This document shows positions 15,201 through 30,600 of a stretch of DNA of 64,000 nucleotides, one piece after another. The DNA is from Micromussa lordhowensis (taxonomy: Eukaryota > Cnidaria > Anthozoa > Scleractinia > Lobophylliidae). Every line of letters begins with the position of its first letter. Position 1 is the first letter of the stretch. The position numbers were made by a program, and so were the translations under genes. The stretch covers positions 2,320,813 through 2,384,812 of the forward strand of contig OZ026597.1 of assembly GCA_964020085.1 (NCBI GenBank). The letters are read 5' to 3'. Under the pieces are notes generated by a model that worked only from the letters and a program-made list of their open reading frames with translations, searched no databases and was not told where the DNA came from.

Positions 15201-18200
15201 TAGAATAGATGACTCAGATTGGTCCGATGTTTTCCTACCCCTTTTTGGCCTAATTCGTAAAGACAATATCCTTTTCTTGGAATTCTTTCGCTCCTGTTTG
15301 ACTGGCTGTGAAAGAGGGCTGGTGATGTGAGGTACATTCTCATTTCCGTGTGGTGAAGACACTACTACATCGGAAGACACAGTCCACGTGGATGACCTAG
15401 AGCGCGGCGGCGGTGGTGCAGGAGGTAGACTGGACATGTCGTCCTCTGGAACATCTGGTGGCTCAATGGGAGCATCGTTGAATGGAACAGGTACACCTGA
15501 TGCCGAAGTATTTCCATAAGAAGGTGAAGACGATCCTGACACTGCACTTAAATTTGAATACTTCGATGCACGATGGGGCGATTCTTGATCGAACCAAGAT
15601 GATGGAACTGGTGATGAGGAATTCGAGGACACTGCATCCAGACTAACGAACTGTTTTAGCCTAGGCGGTTTAGGAGGTGGAGTGGCATGAGGCAAACTTG
15701 GAAGGCTTTCAGGTTCATCATCAAACAAACTCGGTGGTTTGATTGGAGAATTATCTACTCCATTCCATTGCGCAGACTCCAATGAAGTTACATCTTCAAC
15801 AGTAGAATCCTTGTTGAACCTTCGTGGTAACGCAGATGGTATACTCTCGGTGTCATCTCCAAACAAACTAGGAGGTTTAATTGATATCTGTGGTTGACTG
15901 TCTTCAGACGGAATTCTGACATCGTCCACTGAACTGTACGATTCACCTATCTTCTTTAATAACTCTTTTCCCTTTTGAACAGAGGAGTGAAAATTTGGCT
16001 GTGAATCTAGTTGCACAGCGTCGGCAGTCTGTGTTAAACCGTCCACTTCAGAGTCATAAAACGATGGTGATGAATTTGTGTGATGGTCATCAAAAACGTC
16101 CTCAAAATTTGTTGGTAGCTTTAACGAAACGTCCTCTACAGTGTCCTTCACCAGAGGCTCGTCTACAATGACGGAAGAACTTCCCATCTGCAAATCATTT
16201 GTTGGTACTGGTGGAGGAGGGACGGGTGGTGGCAGATCATCAAAATCTTCCAATCCACTGTCCTCCATAACACTATCACAATATTTTGTTGTCACGAAAT
16301 CGTCTGGACTTTCTTGAGGTAGAATTATGGGTTTAAATATCCGTTCAGCGTCAGCATTTGACGCAATTACAGTTGCAACTGTGGAAGACTCTGAGTTATC
16401 TTGAGAGATAAGCTCACTAGGCATGTCTACTTGAGGCGTGTGGATTCCACCGTTTGACTGCACATTCGACAGAGTGTTTTCGTCAGCTTTACTCTTTGAA
16501 TGTTCCTCCTCCTCCAGTTGACCATGTTCCTTTGGAGCGGACGAAGAGACCGTTCCCTCATCAGCTTCATCTTGCCTTGGTGGTTTGGGTACAGCCTGTG
16601 CTACAACTCTCACATCTCCCCTGGGGCAGTTTTTGATCATGATTTGGACATCTTCAAGGGTCATTTCTTCGAGTGACGCATCATTAATGGACATCAGAAC
16701 ATCTCCAACCCTACAATTGGACAATGAGATGTCACAAGAAGCATAGCAGACGAGGACAGTAATTTTTAATATGACACGAATGGGTTATTTCCGAGTTGTC
16801 TTTTGTCTCTGTGTCAAAACGACTCTTCGAGCAAAACCACTCTTATGAAAATGTGTTCCCCCTGCAGATTAGTTTTCAGGCAGATCAAACTCATTTAAAA
16901 AGAAAAGGTTTTGCACGAGGACTTGTTTTGAAACAGAGGGACAAGGTAACTCGGAAATAGCCTATTAGTTTTGCCTTTCTTTTGACGGGTCGACAAAGCA
17001 CAATGCCATCACCTACATATTAAGTTCCTACAAACACAATTCTCTGCTCATTTTCACTACTATTTACGGTGCCATAAATGACGCTCAGAGTCTTACCAAG
17101 CAGAAACTTTCTACAGTACCACCTACCTCCGAGATCATAATAGAAAACGAAGGCGATGTCAATCTCTTAAAAAGTCATAACTGAAAAAGTGTTTGAGTAC
17201 AACCTTACCGGTAGATTGATAGAGGAAAGCTTATTCTTGAACTAGACTGTGCGAAATATTGTAACTATAACAAATCTGTTATTTGTTTTTGAGATCAGCA
17301 AATGCCTAATTCTTTACGACTGAAAAAAGCACGGTCTTTGTCTCAACTTCATTCGATACCTGCAAGCAAAGAACAGATTTGATCCATGGACAAATATACC
17401 ATCAGGTTATTTTAAACAGCTAGTTCATTCTGGAATATGTCCTCGTACGTCTGGATATTTAATACCTGATATTTCCATCTTTTCCCACCAAGCCAAAGGA
17501 AGACACTTCTGCCACTCTGACCTTCCCCTCCCCTGATAGGTCCACTTTGATGCCAAGGCTTCTGAACTTTTTCTGGTAAGTGATAACAAAGGGAACATTC
17601 TCCACTCGTCTTCCAGCTACTGGTTTTACATCATCGCTCGCTTCACCTTCACTCCTGCCTTTAGAATGGGGAGGTGAAACTGGTGGTGTTAAGCTTGTTA
17701 ACTCCTTAGTAACATCACGCTCTTTCACTATCGTTTGAAGATCTTTATCTTTGTCAGTCAGTCCATGTTTTGTTCTCTTGTTCTTGGTTCTACTGGAGGG
17801 CACATCATTATCACTTCCCGCGGCACGAAACTGAATCTCTGTGCTACTCTCAACAGGAACTACAGAACTCCTCTCAGTCTCTAAACCATTTTTCTTTGAG
17901 ACCTCGGCCTGTGATAAATCTGGATATGTGAATTTTGGTTTTGAGTCTCCTGGCACTAACTGAGTCTCTGTAACACTAATCTGGTCAAAAGTCAACACAT
18001 CTTCACTTTCGTGCGAATTTAAATCGTTGCAAGCTTCCAGTAAGGATTCGAAATTCCATCCTACAACTGTGTCATTACGAGACGAACTCGCCCGGTTGAG
18101 CATATCACTGGATTCCTGCAAAGTCTCTTCTTGATGAATAGACTCCCGACTACCTATGTCGTGATCATCTGCAGAATTAAACAGGTCTTGCTCCAGAAAT

Positions 18201-21200
18201 TCCTTCATTCTTGGACTAAGATCAGGAGGGGGAGAAACAATGGGGATTGACGATAGATGGAGATCATCGTCATTGGATATAGTTAAGTCTGACGTCATAG
18301 GAGGCGGTGGAGGAGAAAATGATGGTGGAGGAATAGAAACATCGCCGTCTAAAAGGTTGTCCACTCCTAGCACTGGCGAGGGTGGAGGTGAGCAAGGTAT
18401 CTCTGGAACTTGTTCTTGAGTAGTTTCTTCTCTTGTTACTAACGGTGATTCATGTGATATGTCTTGTAATTCTCTAAATTCACTGTCTACTAGTTGAGAT
18501 GCTATCAAAGTTACTGTCTGTCCTACACCTTGCGGATAATGTGCACATTCTGTTTTTGAAGGTAATGTCTCAGGATGTTCTCCTCTGTCTTGAGGTATGG
18601 CTGAATTTTGAGCCGGCGTCTGAGCCACAGACTGATTCAAAGAAGAACTCGTTACTTTTCCTTGTGTTGCGAGACCTTCTCTCAATATCACAAACGTTAC
18701 TACGTCCATGGGTTTCTTGAGCAACTGTAATGCCATCGAATGAGTAACACCTTTAAGAGACACGCCATTTACTGACACAAGCTTATCGCCAGTCTGAAGT
18801 TGTCCATCTTGGGCGCACACCATACCAGATAACAGTCTGCGGATCTGTTAACAGAAGAAAATTAATAACTTACCATGAAGAAAAGGGGGTCACTTACAGC
18901 TGTAATAACGGAACCTACTTGTTTGAGCCTTAAAACCTTTTGTTCTTAGTCATACTTCCTGTCAATTACTGAGGTTCTAAACTCTAGGTGCGATTAGATA
19001 AGTGAAAGCTACTGGGAAGAGGTTTTACATATAACTGTACAGTTTACATCAGTATGGATTTTTGCAATTATGTATACCGATAGGATTCATTGGTTTACTA
19101 GCTCTGGCTAATGTATGGTGTGATGTGTCTAATATGAAAAATTCCCCGAGTACGAGTGCTACGCAGATGGAACGCCTGGCCAGTGTAGATTGATGGAGGT
19201 TTGTCAGTAGCGTTTTCTCCAAAATGGAGAAGACAGGCTCCCGATCAGATCAGACAAGATGGCGGAACCACTATAATAGAGTACCTAGGATTGTAAGTCC
19301 ACAGTGCATACAATGAAGTTATATTATTAATACCTGGAAGTATCCTTTCAGTTTGCCATAGCTTGGAACTAATGAAAGACCAAGTGTGGAGTTGGGTGCC
19401 TTTTGTATTTCCACAGTCATTTTCCCGTAACCTGTTGGAATGATCAAATTGTCGCCAAGTTCATCTTTAATTTTGTCTGATTTCGTATCGCTTCGCCCTT
19501 TGTTGGTTTCCATGTCATTTTGGATCGGTTTGGTCTCTTCTGTAAGTTTGGCTTCTAGTGAGGTTTTTGCGCCAACAGAAGTGACAGACTTTTCAATCTT
19601 TACTTCCGTTTTTTCTTCAACTCTACCACCGTTCTGATAAATTTCCTTTGAAGCAGGTCCTTGAACACGAGAATCAGTTTCCTCTTCAGCTTTCTGATGT
19701 TCAGATGACGGGATTCCCTCTGTCTTCACAGATGATAAAGGTTCCACTTCTTGCTTAACATGCTGTACTTTACCTCTTAGACTTGACCTCCGCCTGTTCT
19801 CAGGAGGTTTGGGCAGTGGTACTGGGTCTTGTGTAGGCGCTTTCGCAACAGACTCTTCTCTCTTTTTTGCTTGCTGTTTTGAACCCTGTTCCTGAGGCGC
19901 CATCTTTGACCTTCTGATTTTCATCTGCGTTGAACTTGGAAGATCTCTGAAGATCTTGATGACGTCTTCTTGGTTCATTCCTCTGAGATAAGTGCCGTTG
20001 ATTTCAATTATTTGATCTCCTGGTTAAAGTAAGTGCAAAAAAAAGTGAAAAGTCAAAAAAATATTTCAGCCAATAAGCAAGGTGTGTACAATCTTGGAAA
20101 CAAAATTTCAAAGCCTTGTCATGAGCTTTTAAGATCGTACTTGTTCAGCAAACACTTTTACAAATTAGTGGTATAATACAAGTCAGAAATCATTAACATT
20201 TCTAAAATCTGACAGATGAACTAACACAAGAAATGTTAAGTGCTTTTCAGTATCATATTTACTTTTCACGAATTTGAAGGCCTTGGCATTTCGGTCGTAC
20301 TTTGATCAGATGGCTAAGTATATGATCAGTCAGAGTATAAAAGACTCGTCTTTTCAAGCGAGAACAAGCAGATACTTTGGTCTTGACAGGAGGCGAAAAT
20401 CCCCTTGTGACCGCCTTGTAGTGTGAACCTTGATTTACAGTCTGTTTTTATATTGGCTTTGCTTTCACAAAAGCGGCTCAAAATCATTCTTTTCCCTGTG
20501 TTCTTCTTTGTTTTCATTGTCTAGCACACTTATGTGCTTTAAAAATTGAGTAATTGTAGTCAGGAGATGACATAGTCAATAAAAGTGTTGTTCTTTGTCA
20601 CTGACTTGTATAATGTTGTCAAGACGTTTTGGCTAACTCTTAAGGTGATTTCCGGGTAAAAGAACCCGCCATAGATTTCCGATGAAACTTGGTATGGTGT
20701 CATTACAGTACAAGGAGATGTTAAAAACGTAATAAAAAGAGGGGGTCACCGTGCTTGTTTTCATGCCACGATGCTGACAAATATGGTTATTTTGGTGACT
20801 TTTGGTTATCTCAGTGCGCAACAAATAAGCTCGATTATTTTTCAATGCGGCGTGTTATATCACACAGAATTCGACTGTCTTTGATTGCTTATTCATCTAC
20901 GTCCCAGAAGAAATGGCTTCAAATACCTTGCATTATTAACTGATATTTTTATCCTTTAAAGGAAACATAATTTGGACTTGCTCTAATGGGCCCGTTACGT
21001 CTCTATCTGTAGCATTTATTTCATTTGCCAAAAAAGTAGCCATAGGTTTTTGCCAAATTTTTTCTCAGTTATTGCGGATATTGTTCTCATTGAATTTATA
21101 AAATAAAAAGTGGGGGTCACCATGCTCGTTTAAGAGGAAATTAGCTTTTATTTCGCTATCGAGCTTAGTTTGAAGGAAATCTCTTATGTTTTGTACGCGC

Positions 21201-21628
21201 GCGCGCTCATGTGCGCGCGCTGATGACGCAAAATTCGTGCACAGTAGGAATGCGCAATGCAAAACTCGGGAATCACCTAAGCAGGTCACTACCAAGGATT
21301 TTGAGTAGGTCAAGACTATATCTACCACGTTGTACATACCTAGTTTCAGCCCCACCCCTCTGGGGCTTTTTGCCAAAGCAGCTGAACCTCCTTCAGTAAC
21401 AGTCTTGACTGACACACCCTCAACTATGGTGTTCCCACGAGACTTGTCTATTGTCACACCCATGCCCAGTTCACCTGATCATACAACACATAAAATGCAA
21501 CCGTGTTCATTAATGTCTAATCGTGTATAGAGCTCTGGCCCAGGTTGTTCAAAGGGTGGATAACGCTATCCACCGGATAAATTACTATCCAGTGGATAAG
21601 TGTTAACAAAACAAACCACGCTATCCAC

Positions 21629-21665
<37 letters not shown>

Positions 21666-24600
21666 TTTCAAACAACCCAGGCCAGAACTTTATTTTGTTT
21701 TAACTAACTGACTAAATCTTACACACAACATAACATTTTTGAATCAGGGTCTAACAACTGACAGCCTGTAAAGTGCTTGGGAAACTTTCTTCAAACTTTC
21801 TCTCCAATTTTTAACTTAAAACGCTTCACAACACTTGGTATTATATCTTCCTTACATACAACCATATCTTAACTTAGTTTTAGAGATTTTCAGGGGAAAA
21901 GGTGGACTTTTGTTTCAAATGGGACACTTATTTAATGGGTAACATGCTAAATCAAGGAAGCACATGTAAGGATGAGCTTCAAATGTTAGCATTTTGACAA
22001 AGCTACCATCTGTAGTGTTTCAGACTTACCAGTGGGTTGTTTAATAATTGTGTAGACATCTTCAAGATATTCTGCAGCAACTGTAAATATTAAAAAACAT
22101 ATATTTAATTAAGCATCAAATTTTCGACCTATGTTGTTGAACTGACTGCAAACATTTACATGAATCACTAATAATGGATTGTTTGTTGTCCATTTCCATT
22201 ACAGAATACTACAGGGACTTGATAGCCAGTCAGTAAACTACAGCTCCTTTACAAGTGATATTCATACTCAAAAGTTTGAAATAATAATAGGAAATAATAA
22301 TATAAAAAAAAACTTTGAAACAACTCAGTCTCGTACCTGGTTCATCTGTGAAAACAGTATCATCTGGCTCTTGAAGGGCTTGAGACTGAAATAAAGTAAG
22401 AGAACATATAAATTGGACTTCAATAGTGTTTTAAATATTTTACACTTTTCTGCAGTACACATTTGTCTAAAACGCTTACTAAGCTGAACATTAATTAGTT
22501 CTTAACAATATTTTGATAACCTAAATTCACATCTGGTGGTAGTAATACTCCGGAGATATATACATGCAAGTGCTTCCCACAGCTACAGAAACCAGACAAA
22601 GCTCTGGTACCGTGGGCTAGTGGCTCAAGTGTGGCTTCACCTTAGCCAAGCCTTTTCACAAATTAATCAGGAAACAAGAGTGGTGACCTTCTACAGAAAT
22701 AGAACATGAAATGGTCTACAGTAAAAGAATTCCAGGTACAATCTTCTTTTCTACATACAATATATCAGTGATATTTATGTCCTTCCATTATTTGGCCAGC
22801 TTTGGGTTTCACAGAACAAATGAGGAAATTGCTCTAAAGTATTTGTTTCAAATTCATGTTTTCTTTGGTCAAAAGACTAAAAAACCAACATGTATTCAAA
22901 CTGCAATAAAACTAAAATAAATTATCGCTGACCTTCTTTTTCTTGTTTGGTCCTGCAGAGAGTGGAATTAGAGGATCACAAGATGAGGAAAGACTTGTCA
23001 TGTTGTCTGAAAGGAATAAACAATGAAAAAGCTTGGACATGGCATTTGAGGGAACAGTTTTCTTACATACATTTACCTCAAGGTTCATAATTTCTGTGAC
23101 AGCTACATTTTGCAGTTTTATTGACTATTAATGTCAGTGACCTTTGTAATTTTTAGCTTGACTTTGGAGTTGACTAAATACTTTTTTTAATCAGCAATTT
23201 TTAAATTTAGAGTGTGTCTATTTTGAATCTAGTGATTTTTCATGCATTCAATTACATTATTGACAAAAAAAAGTAGCCTCAAGGGACATGTGAAAACTAG
23301 TCTCACTTAACTACACCTTAATTAAGCCATTGAAATCCAAACCTACCACAAGAATCAGAGCTGCCTGAAGCACCTGAGAGGGTGGATGCCGTCCCAACAC
23401 TCTTCGATTTTCCAGACAACTTTTTATCCAGCAAGTGACGCTCACTTTCAAGTTTGCTTAGTGCATCATTTAGTTGTAGAGGTATCTTCTCTGACGCATT
23501 AGTCTGTATGACTTTAATGTAGACTTTTCCTGGTGGAACTTTATCCAGAATGCCATACACATTCTCCACTGTTAGACCTTCTAGTTTCACATCGTTTATT
23601 TCAAGCAGTTGGTCACCAGACCTGTAAAGTAAAAAGTCTTGTTACAGTGATTCTCAGTAACGAGCTACAAATAACTCTCGAGTTTATTCTCAATGATGGG
23701 GTATGTTTGAAGGTGCCATCAATTGTCATGTGGTAACTGAGTGAGAACCAGAAAGTCAGTGAGAGCTTACAACTGGTATAGGAATTTTACAGTTGGCCAG
23801 TAAATTCTATTTGGTGCTTACTTGACCATACACTGCTGTACATAGACATTTTGGCCAGGATGGAGTGCATATAATTTCACAAGGCCTTAACTTCTGTCTC
23901 AAGAAGTTCCAACGACTCAAACCAAATAACTCGAGACGGTTTATTCCTTGACGTTTTACAAACTACAAACCATACGCTTGAAACTATAAACCATGTGCTT
24001 GAAAAATGTGAATACGAAATCTTTTATAGCAAACAAAAATTAACATAATGGCGAAGGCGCCCGTGCGCCACAGCCTTTGTTCATTCGCACGGGCGAATCG
24101 GGCGAAATTAATTCACAACATCCTCCATTTCAAAACCTCACAACTATTTTTTTTCACAAATAATATTATATCCGCAAATTTCTAAAAAAAGAAAACAAAA
24201 CTGGATCAAAAGCTACCAGTCACAATGGACCGATGTGATCTTTACACAGCTTTTCGTTCCTAAGTGACCAGATGTGGAAAAGAAGTCCCAAAGAACTTCA
24301 ATTGGACAACATACCCACATTAAACAAACAATAGTAAATGAATGAACGAAAGCTATATGGTTTGTGAGACTATCTTAAAATGGCATGATTTGTTAAAATT
24401 GTCTTTCGCTAGTAAATGCTGAAAGAACACTTGTGAATAAAATACCAAACAACAAACTAAGCGAGAAGAAATCTTGAGACAAAACTTGCGACATTTGCTC
24501 TTATCAAAATGGACATTTTACCTCAGTCGTCCATCATTAGCTGCTGGGGTCCCTTCGATAATACATTGAACAAATATGCCTTCCAGCTTCTGGCTTGATG

Positions 24601-27600
24601 GACTGCGTTCTCCTAAACCGATTCCCAAGCTGCTCCCCGGCTCTAAAGAGAAGTATGGTGAACAAAAAGAGGACTTGGTCAGTCTTATAAAACACAGCAG
24701 CTACATGTACACTCTCAACCCAATTCTTGAATTCTATATAATTCTTAAAAAAAACTATATATTACCAAATTATACATGTATTTGTTAAGTGAATGAAATA
24801 ATCTCAGTTATTTACGAAATTATAAACAAAAACACATTTAAAAATTCTTCCAAAATTTGACACATTAAGTCATGTACATAAATAAATTACTGTTAGTATC
24901 AGTTACTGTTTTTGCCAACAATCTTCTATCAACTAAGAAAAAGAAGCTTTAATGTTCATAATAATAGGTAATTTATATAGCGCTCTTGTCCTATGTTCAT
25001 AGCTCCAAAGTTGTCCTCCGAATTGTGTAATTTTAACTTTGCACCCCTATTCCCTCAGTAATTATTATTTGGTTATCAATAAATTATTAATCATTAGAGA
25101 TTATCGCTACATGTACTTCAGGCTGTTATTCAATTAAACAACACTGAAAAACTTAAGAATAGTACTTATTGTAAAATTATCCTTCACAGACATATACAGA
25201 TACTAAAAGGGTGATTTAAATAATATTATTACTCTTCAGTAGTATAGTCAAAACTAGATATTTTGTATATCAAACCAAAATAAATTTAAATCTATATATT
25301 AATTTTTTTTTATCACAGCAAAACCAGGAGAACAAATTGACAACATGTTAAAAGTGCTAACTTAACTTACAACAAAATCTGTTACCACTGTTAGTAATTT
25401 CTACAGAAATTACAGTGAATTACATATCAAATAAATTGAAAGTCCTACCTTTATATAACACAATTTCAGATTTTTTCTCCTTTTGGCTTCTTTTTTGACG
25501 CAGCTTACGAAACATTGTTGGTGATGAAGAATTACTCGAGCTAGAAGATTCAGCTGTTACATCTTTGCTGTTACGACGCGAGCTTCCCGGTGAGCTCCGA
25601 GGTGTAGTGAATGCTGATAAACTTGGAGCTCCAGGGCTGTTTCTTCTTACTTTCAAAGTCACAATTCCTCTGCGAATATTCTAGGAACCAGGGCAACAAC
25701 AAAGATTAGTACACTATGTACAAATCTCACCTGGCATACGGAACTTAGCAGATTGGTAACACAAAATATCAGTCTTAAAACCTCCAAAACGATAACAATT
25801 CTCCAACAAATTTCAGTTCCTCGCACTGTGAAATTTGATACAATAATAGTAAACATTTAATAAAATAATGCCCAACATTTTCAGAAATTACTACAAGGAT
25901 TTTGACTGTGACTGTGACTGTGTGTTTATGAATTGATTAGTTTTTTCTGGTTTGAACATTTGTAACATAATAATAATCTTTGTTTGCTATTGATAAACCT
26001 CTTGATCAGTGACACACCAGGCAGGTGACAGAGGTACCTATTTAATATTTAATGAATTGTAGCATTTGTAGCATTTGTAAACCAAGTGAGGAAAATCTCT
26101 TGGATCAGCAAAAGGCTTAAAAAAAGACTGCCTTAGTTTATATTTACTCAAAACACAATTTTTCCATTTTATTGCTTTTGACTGATCACATGGTTTTCAA
26201 ATGGATTATTTTAGCACCGCATTCTAATTAAGCCAAAGATATAAATGCTAATTTCCTCCAGGAACAAACAAATACCACAAAGCTATTGATTTTTCATACA
26301 ATGGCTAGCTTTCTCATTCAAATTTATCCTGAACTCTTTCTTTAAAACCACTCGAAACCAAGGTGAATGTAAACATCAAAATTGATTGTTTTAGGAACCA
26401 GCAAGAAAAATTATCAAGAAAAATTTGAATTCACAATGAAGCATGAACAAGGTTGAGTAACACAGGTAAATAACTCGATCAGTATTAAATAAAACTATTG
26501 TTGTTAGCCAGCATTTTAACCACTTTCCAAAATAATATTGTTAGGTATCCAGTGTTATGCATGCACTGAATAACATTATAGAGTTCTATAAAATGTCCCA
26601 ACAATTAACAAAAGGTAATTTAAACTTTTGAAGCAATTATTATATTAGATAATTTGGAGACTGAATTAAACATATTCAACTAACAATATTTGACCAAAAG
26701 AGTAATTTTGGAAAGGAAATTTTGCAAAATTTTGTTCATGATTTCCCCATAATATGAAAACGGTAGTTTTCAAAATTCAAAGTAATGGTACATTACGTTT
26801 TGCCTGTCTAAACAAACACAGTTTTTTGGCATTAATCTTGTAAGGAACATGCTTTTCTCAGAAGAGAACCTCCCCACCAATATTAAGATTAATTCAAATG
26901 CAAGTTTTCAGCAGATTTGAGAAGAAAATTCCTGATTTAAAAAACAATACTAACAAACATCTGTTTTGTTATCAAAGAACTATTTATGACTGACTGAAAG
27001 CAAGTCACTATTTCCTTAAAATCAATATTTACTATCTTTTCCAAGTGATGTAGTTATTAAGTTAAAAAACAAAAAGTGTTAATTACATAATTAATTACAT
27101 AATTAATTATAATTATTACAATATAAATGAAAGCCAACAAAATTTACTGAACAAAAATCCATCTCAGTCCATAACCAGTATCCAGCCACTTTAACCTCAC
27201 ATACTTAGAGTTACCATTTTCTCCAAACATGGTTGACCTAAATTAACTCAGGGTTTTTGTCACAAACTTATTTTAATTTCTCAAAATATTGAACTCAAAA
27301 TATTGCATGAAGTATTACCTTAAATATGTCCAACGCTTCTTGATGCGTGAGACCTTGAAAAGCCGTTCCATTTACTGACAGCACCTCATCCCCTGTAATT
27401 TGATAAGAAATTCTTTCAGTCTCAATAGCAGGGCTTAGCCATAGAAATAATGCCGTAACAATACTTTTAGTCATTTAATATTATTACTTCTTATTAGTAA
27501 TTAATAATTATTGCTAAGTGCAGCGGAAACTAACAAGTTCAAAAAATCTATAAGAATATAAATTTTTCTTAGGCTGATTGGGAGTGTTTCTCCCATGTAA

Positions 27601-30600
27601 ACTCTGAGAATTTAGTGTTACTTCAAGACAATATCTCCTAGTTGATGAATTTCTCTATTCGCATTGCCTGTCCACTTGAAGATGTATCGATATTGTAAAG
27701 GGAAGTTGGATTTTGATCGCTTTAGAAATAGATGCTTGCTGGAAACAGTGTCTCTTTCATACATGTGAGCTTCTTGATTTGTATCGGTTCCACAAAACAA
27801 TCTTGTGACAAAGGCCTGTCACAAGCTACATGTAGTTGTACAGTATGTGGCAAGTCACACTCTCTAAACCAGTTTTAAAATTACTCTCAAATGAATATAA
27901 CCAGGCCACATTATTTAGATCCCTACCTCTTTTCATTCTGCCGTCAGCTTCCGCTGCACCACCAGGAAGAATACTCTTCACGTAAACAGCCATATCACCA
28001 TGTGATGAACCTTTTCCTCCGACAATAGTAAAGCCAAGACCTTTTCCACTCATTCCTTTGACCAGGACAATGGTCACAATTTCCTCTTCCGTTCCTTTAC
28101 TGGCCCTTCTCAGAGTGTTGTCATAACTTCCTTTTCTTTTAGCTTGCGGCGAATCCCGTTCATTACTACCAACAAAATTCAGAGGTGTTGGTGCAGCTAT
28201 CGTCATAACACCAGAAGGGGACTCCCCAAGATATCGTGCAGGGAAAGCAATTCCCATGCCTCCTGGAGACTGAGGTCTTGGAAGAGAAGGTGAGATTTGA
28301 CCAGGTTCCAAACTTGTTCTGCCGTTGGATGGCTTTTCTTTTGATGTGTTCAACAAAACATTTGGTGAATTTCTTTTCCTTGTGGCATCGATAACTGGTG
28401 GAGACAATGAAGTCTTGCGAGGTGATGCATTTGCTGCAGAGCCTTTTTTTAGAGGTTTATCTTCTAAAGTCAATGGCTCACAGTCTAGACTTTCATCTTC
28501 TTTTGATAACAAGATATCCCCAGTGTTTGACTTTGATGCTCCATCTGAACTAACAGATGAACTACTTGAGGACCGACGTCTACCATTAGTCAAGCTTGAC
28601 TTGCTTCCATTCAGAGGAAGATCATTTTGCACCTTGTATGACTTCTCCATTAAGTCAGTTTGTTTGTTGTGATTATTCTTCTCTAAGCTGTGATCAGTTA
28701 TTGTAGAATGACCATTTTCAATTGGTTGTTGTATATCAGAGTGGTTCGACCTGGTAGTTGCTTCTTCAACATGTTTACTGGTTAAAGAAATTTTCTTTTT
28801 GGGCTGATCCAAAGTCTTGCTTCTGCCTTTATTTAACACATTGTCTGCAGATGCAGCCCGGGGAAGGCTTCTTGTTCCCTGTTTCATAGCTTTTCTGTGA
28901 ACATTTTCCTGAGACTCTGATCTACCTCTCAGTGGGGCTTTCCTCTCTGCAGAAGATTCACCACTCTGTGTAAAACAGCAATGAAAGCCATAAATTAAGA
29001 AAATCAATGCAATTGTTGTAGGCCTTGATAAAAACTAAAACAATTAACAACTTATATGCACGATTTGCATGCAGTTAAGTGGCCATGAGCACTTGTTATA
29101 ACAACACTTAGAAAATTTTAACATTCTCAAACTTGTATGGTAATTCTCAATCAGTCTTCATTTTTGTAGGGAAGAGAGTGGGGGAAGGTCATTAAAGGGT
29201 ACATAATTCAAGTGTCAGTACTTGAATGCACTCTAAGATAATTAATAACTCTTATATGATAACCAACATTGGATGTTATGTCTGATATTAACCTGTGTGG
29301 AAATAACCAGTTGTATAAGCTTTGGTGATGCTCTCAGCAAGTCGACAGCCTCCTGCTGTGTGACACCTATTAGACTATGACCATTGATCCACAGAAGTTC
29401 ATCACCATCCTTAAGTCGACCATCCCTACAGAAAAGTGAATTCAAAACAGATTTAACGCAATACATAGTAATATCTTATTTACAAATGTAAAAAATGTAA
29501 TTATTTATATTTATGTCTAAAGAACATTGACTTGTTTGTCTCATCTGGTACAACATGATATATGGCAATATTGTAAACTTTAAGAACAAGATTGACAATA
29601 CCCTCTAAACAGCACCAAAAAAACTATAAACATCATTAACCTTGCCGCAGCTCCTCCAGGACTGACATCAGATACAAAAACACCTTTCTCTCCTGTAACA
29701 TGATTCAGCCTCATTGATATTTGAACTCCAAGCCCACGGCTATCTTTTAGGATGTGAATCTTTTTTACCATATTTTTCTGTAGGATTAGAGAAGCATGTC
29801 ACTTATTTTAAGGCATTTTAGAAAACAGAGAGGACATGTACATTTAAACACAAAGCATCACGTCACAACACCTATTCACGAGACAGTGCATCATGCTTTA
29901 AGGAGAAAATGGATATTGATAACTTAGTTACGCTGCATTGTTTTTATTGCTTCGGTAGCATTTCTAGTTAAAGTTTGACCTTACCCAAAAAATTGGGAAC
30001 TAAACCTTGCAAGGAATTTCAGACCAAGTTACAAACTTAGTCTGGTCTTTACAAGTGTATTTCCTAAGAGTGATCAAGATCTTACTTCTCCCAGGAAAAT
30101 AAGTACATTCTCAAGCACAAAGGTGATAAGAACAAAAAAAACTCATCAACAAAATCGTACTCAGGACTGGTATTACACAAAACAAACAGAAATAAGAAAG
30201 AATTAATATTCAAGGGTAGGTTTATAAAGAGGAACTTGAGAGTCTGAACTCTCTTTATTCTCAATCAGGTTTAATTTGACACTTAAGATAATATTATTTC
30301 AACAATCAGATTAAAGATGTTCCTTCTTGTAGTCATTTTCTTTTGAATTCAGTTTAGAGTAATCCTGCAAAGTACATGTATGGACAAATCTAGAGCAACA
30401 AATATGTGATGTTTTCATTAATCCAATTTCACCACAAAAACTCGTAAGTTAAGATAACCTTTCTTAGCTCAACTCAATAACACAAAAATACAATTATCTA
30501 AGTACTAGATGTTGCATGTTTTTCATGGGTACGGATCATTAAGTAAAAAAGTTGAGATTTACCGTTTTTGAAGCATCAGGAATTCTTTCAAGGACAGCTG

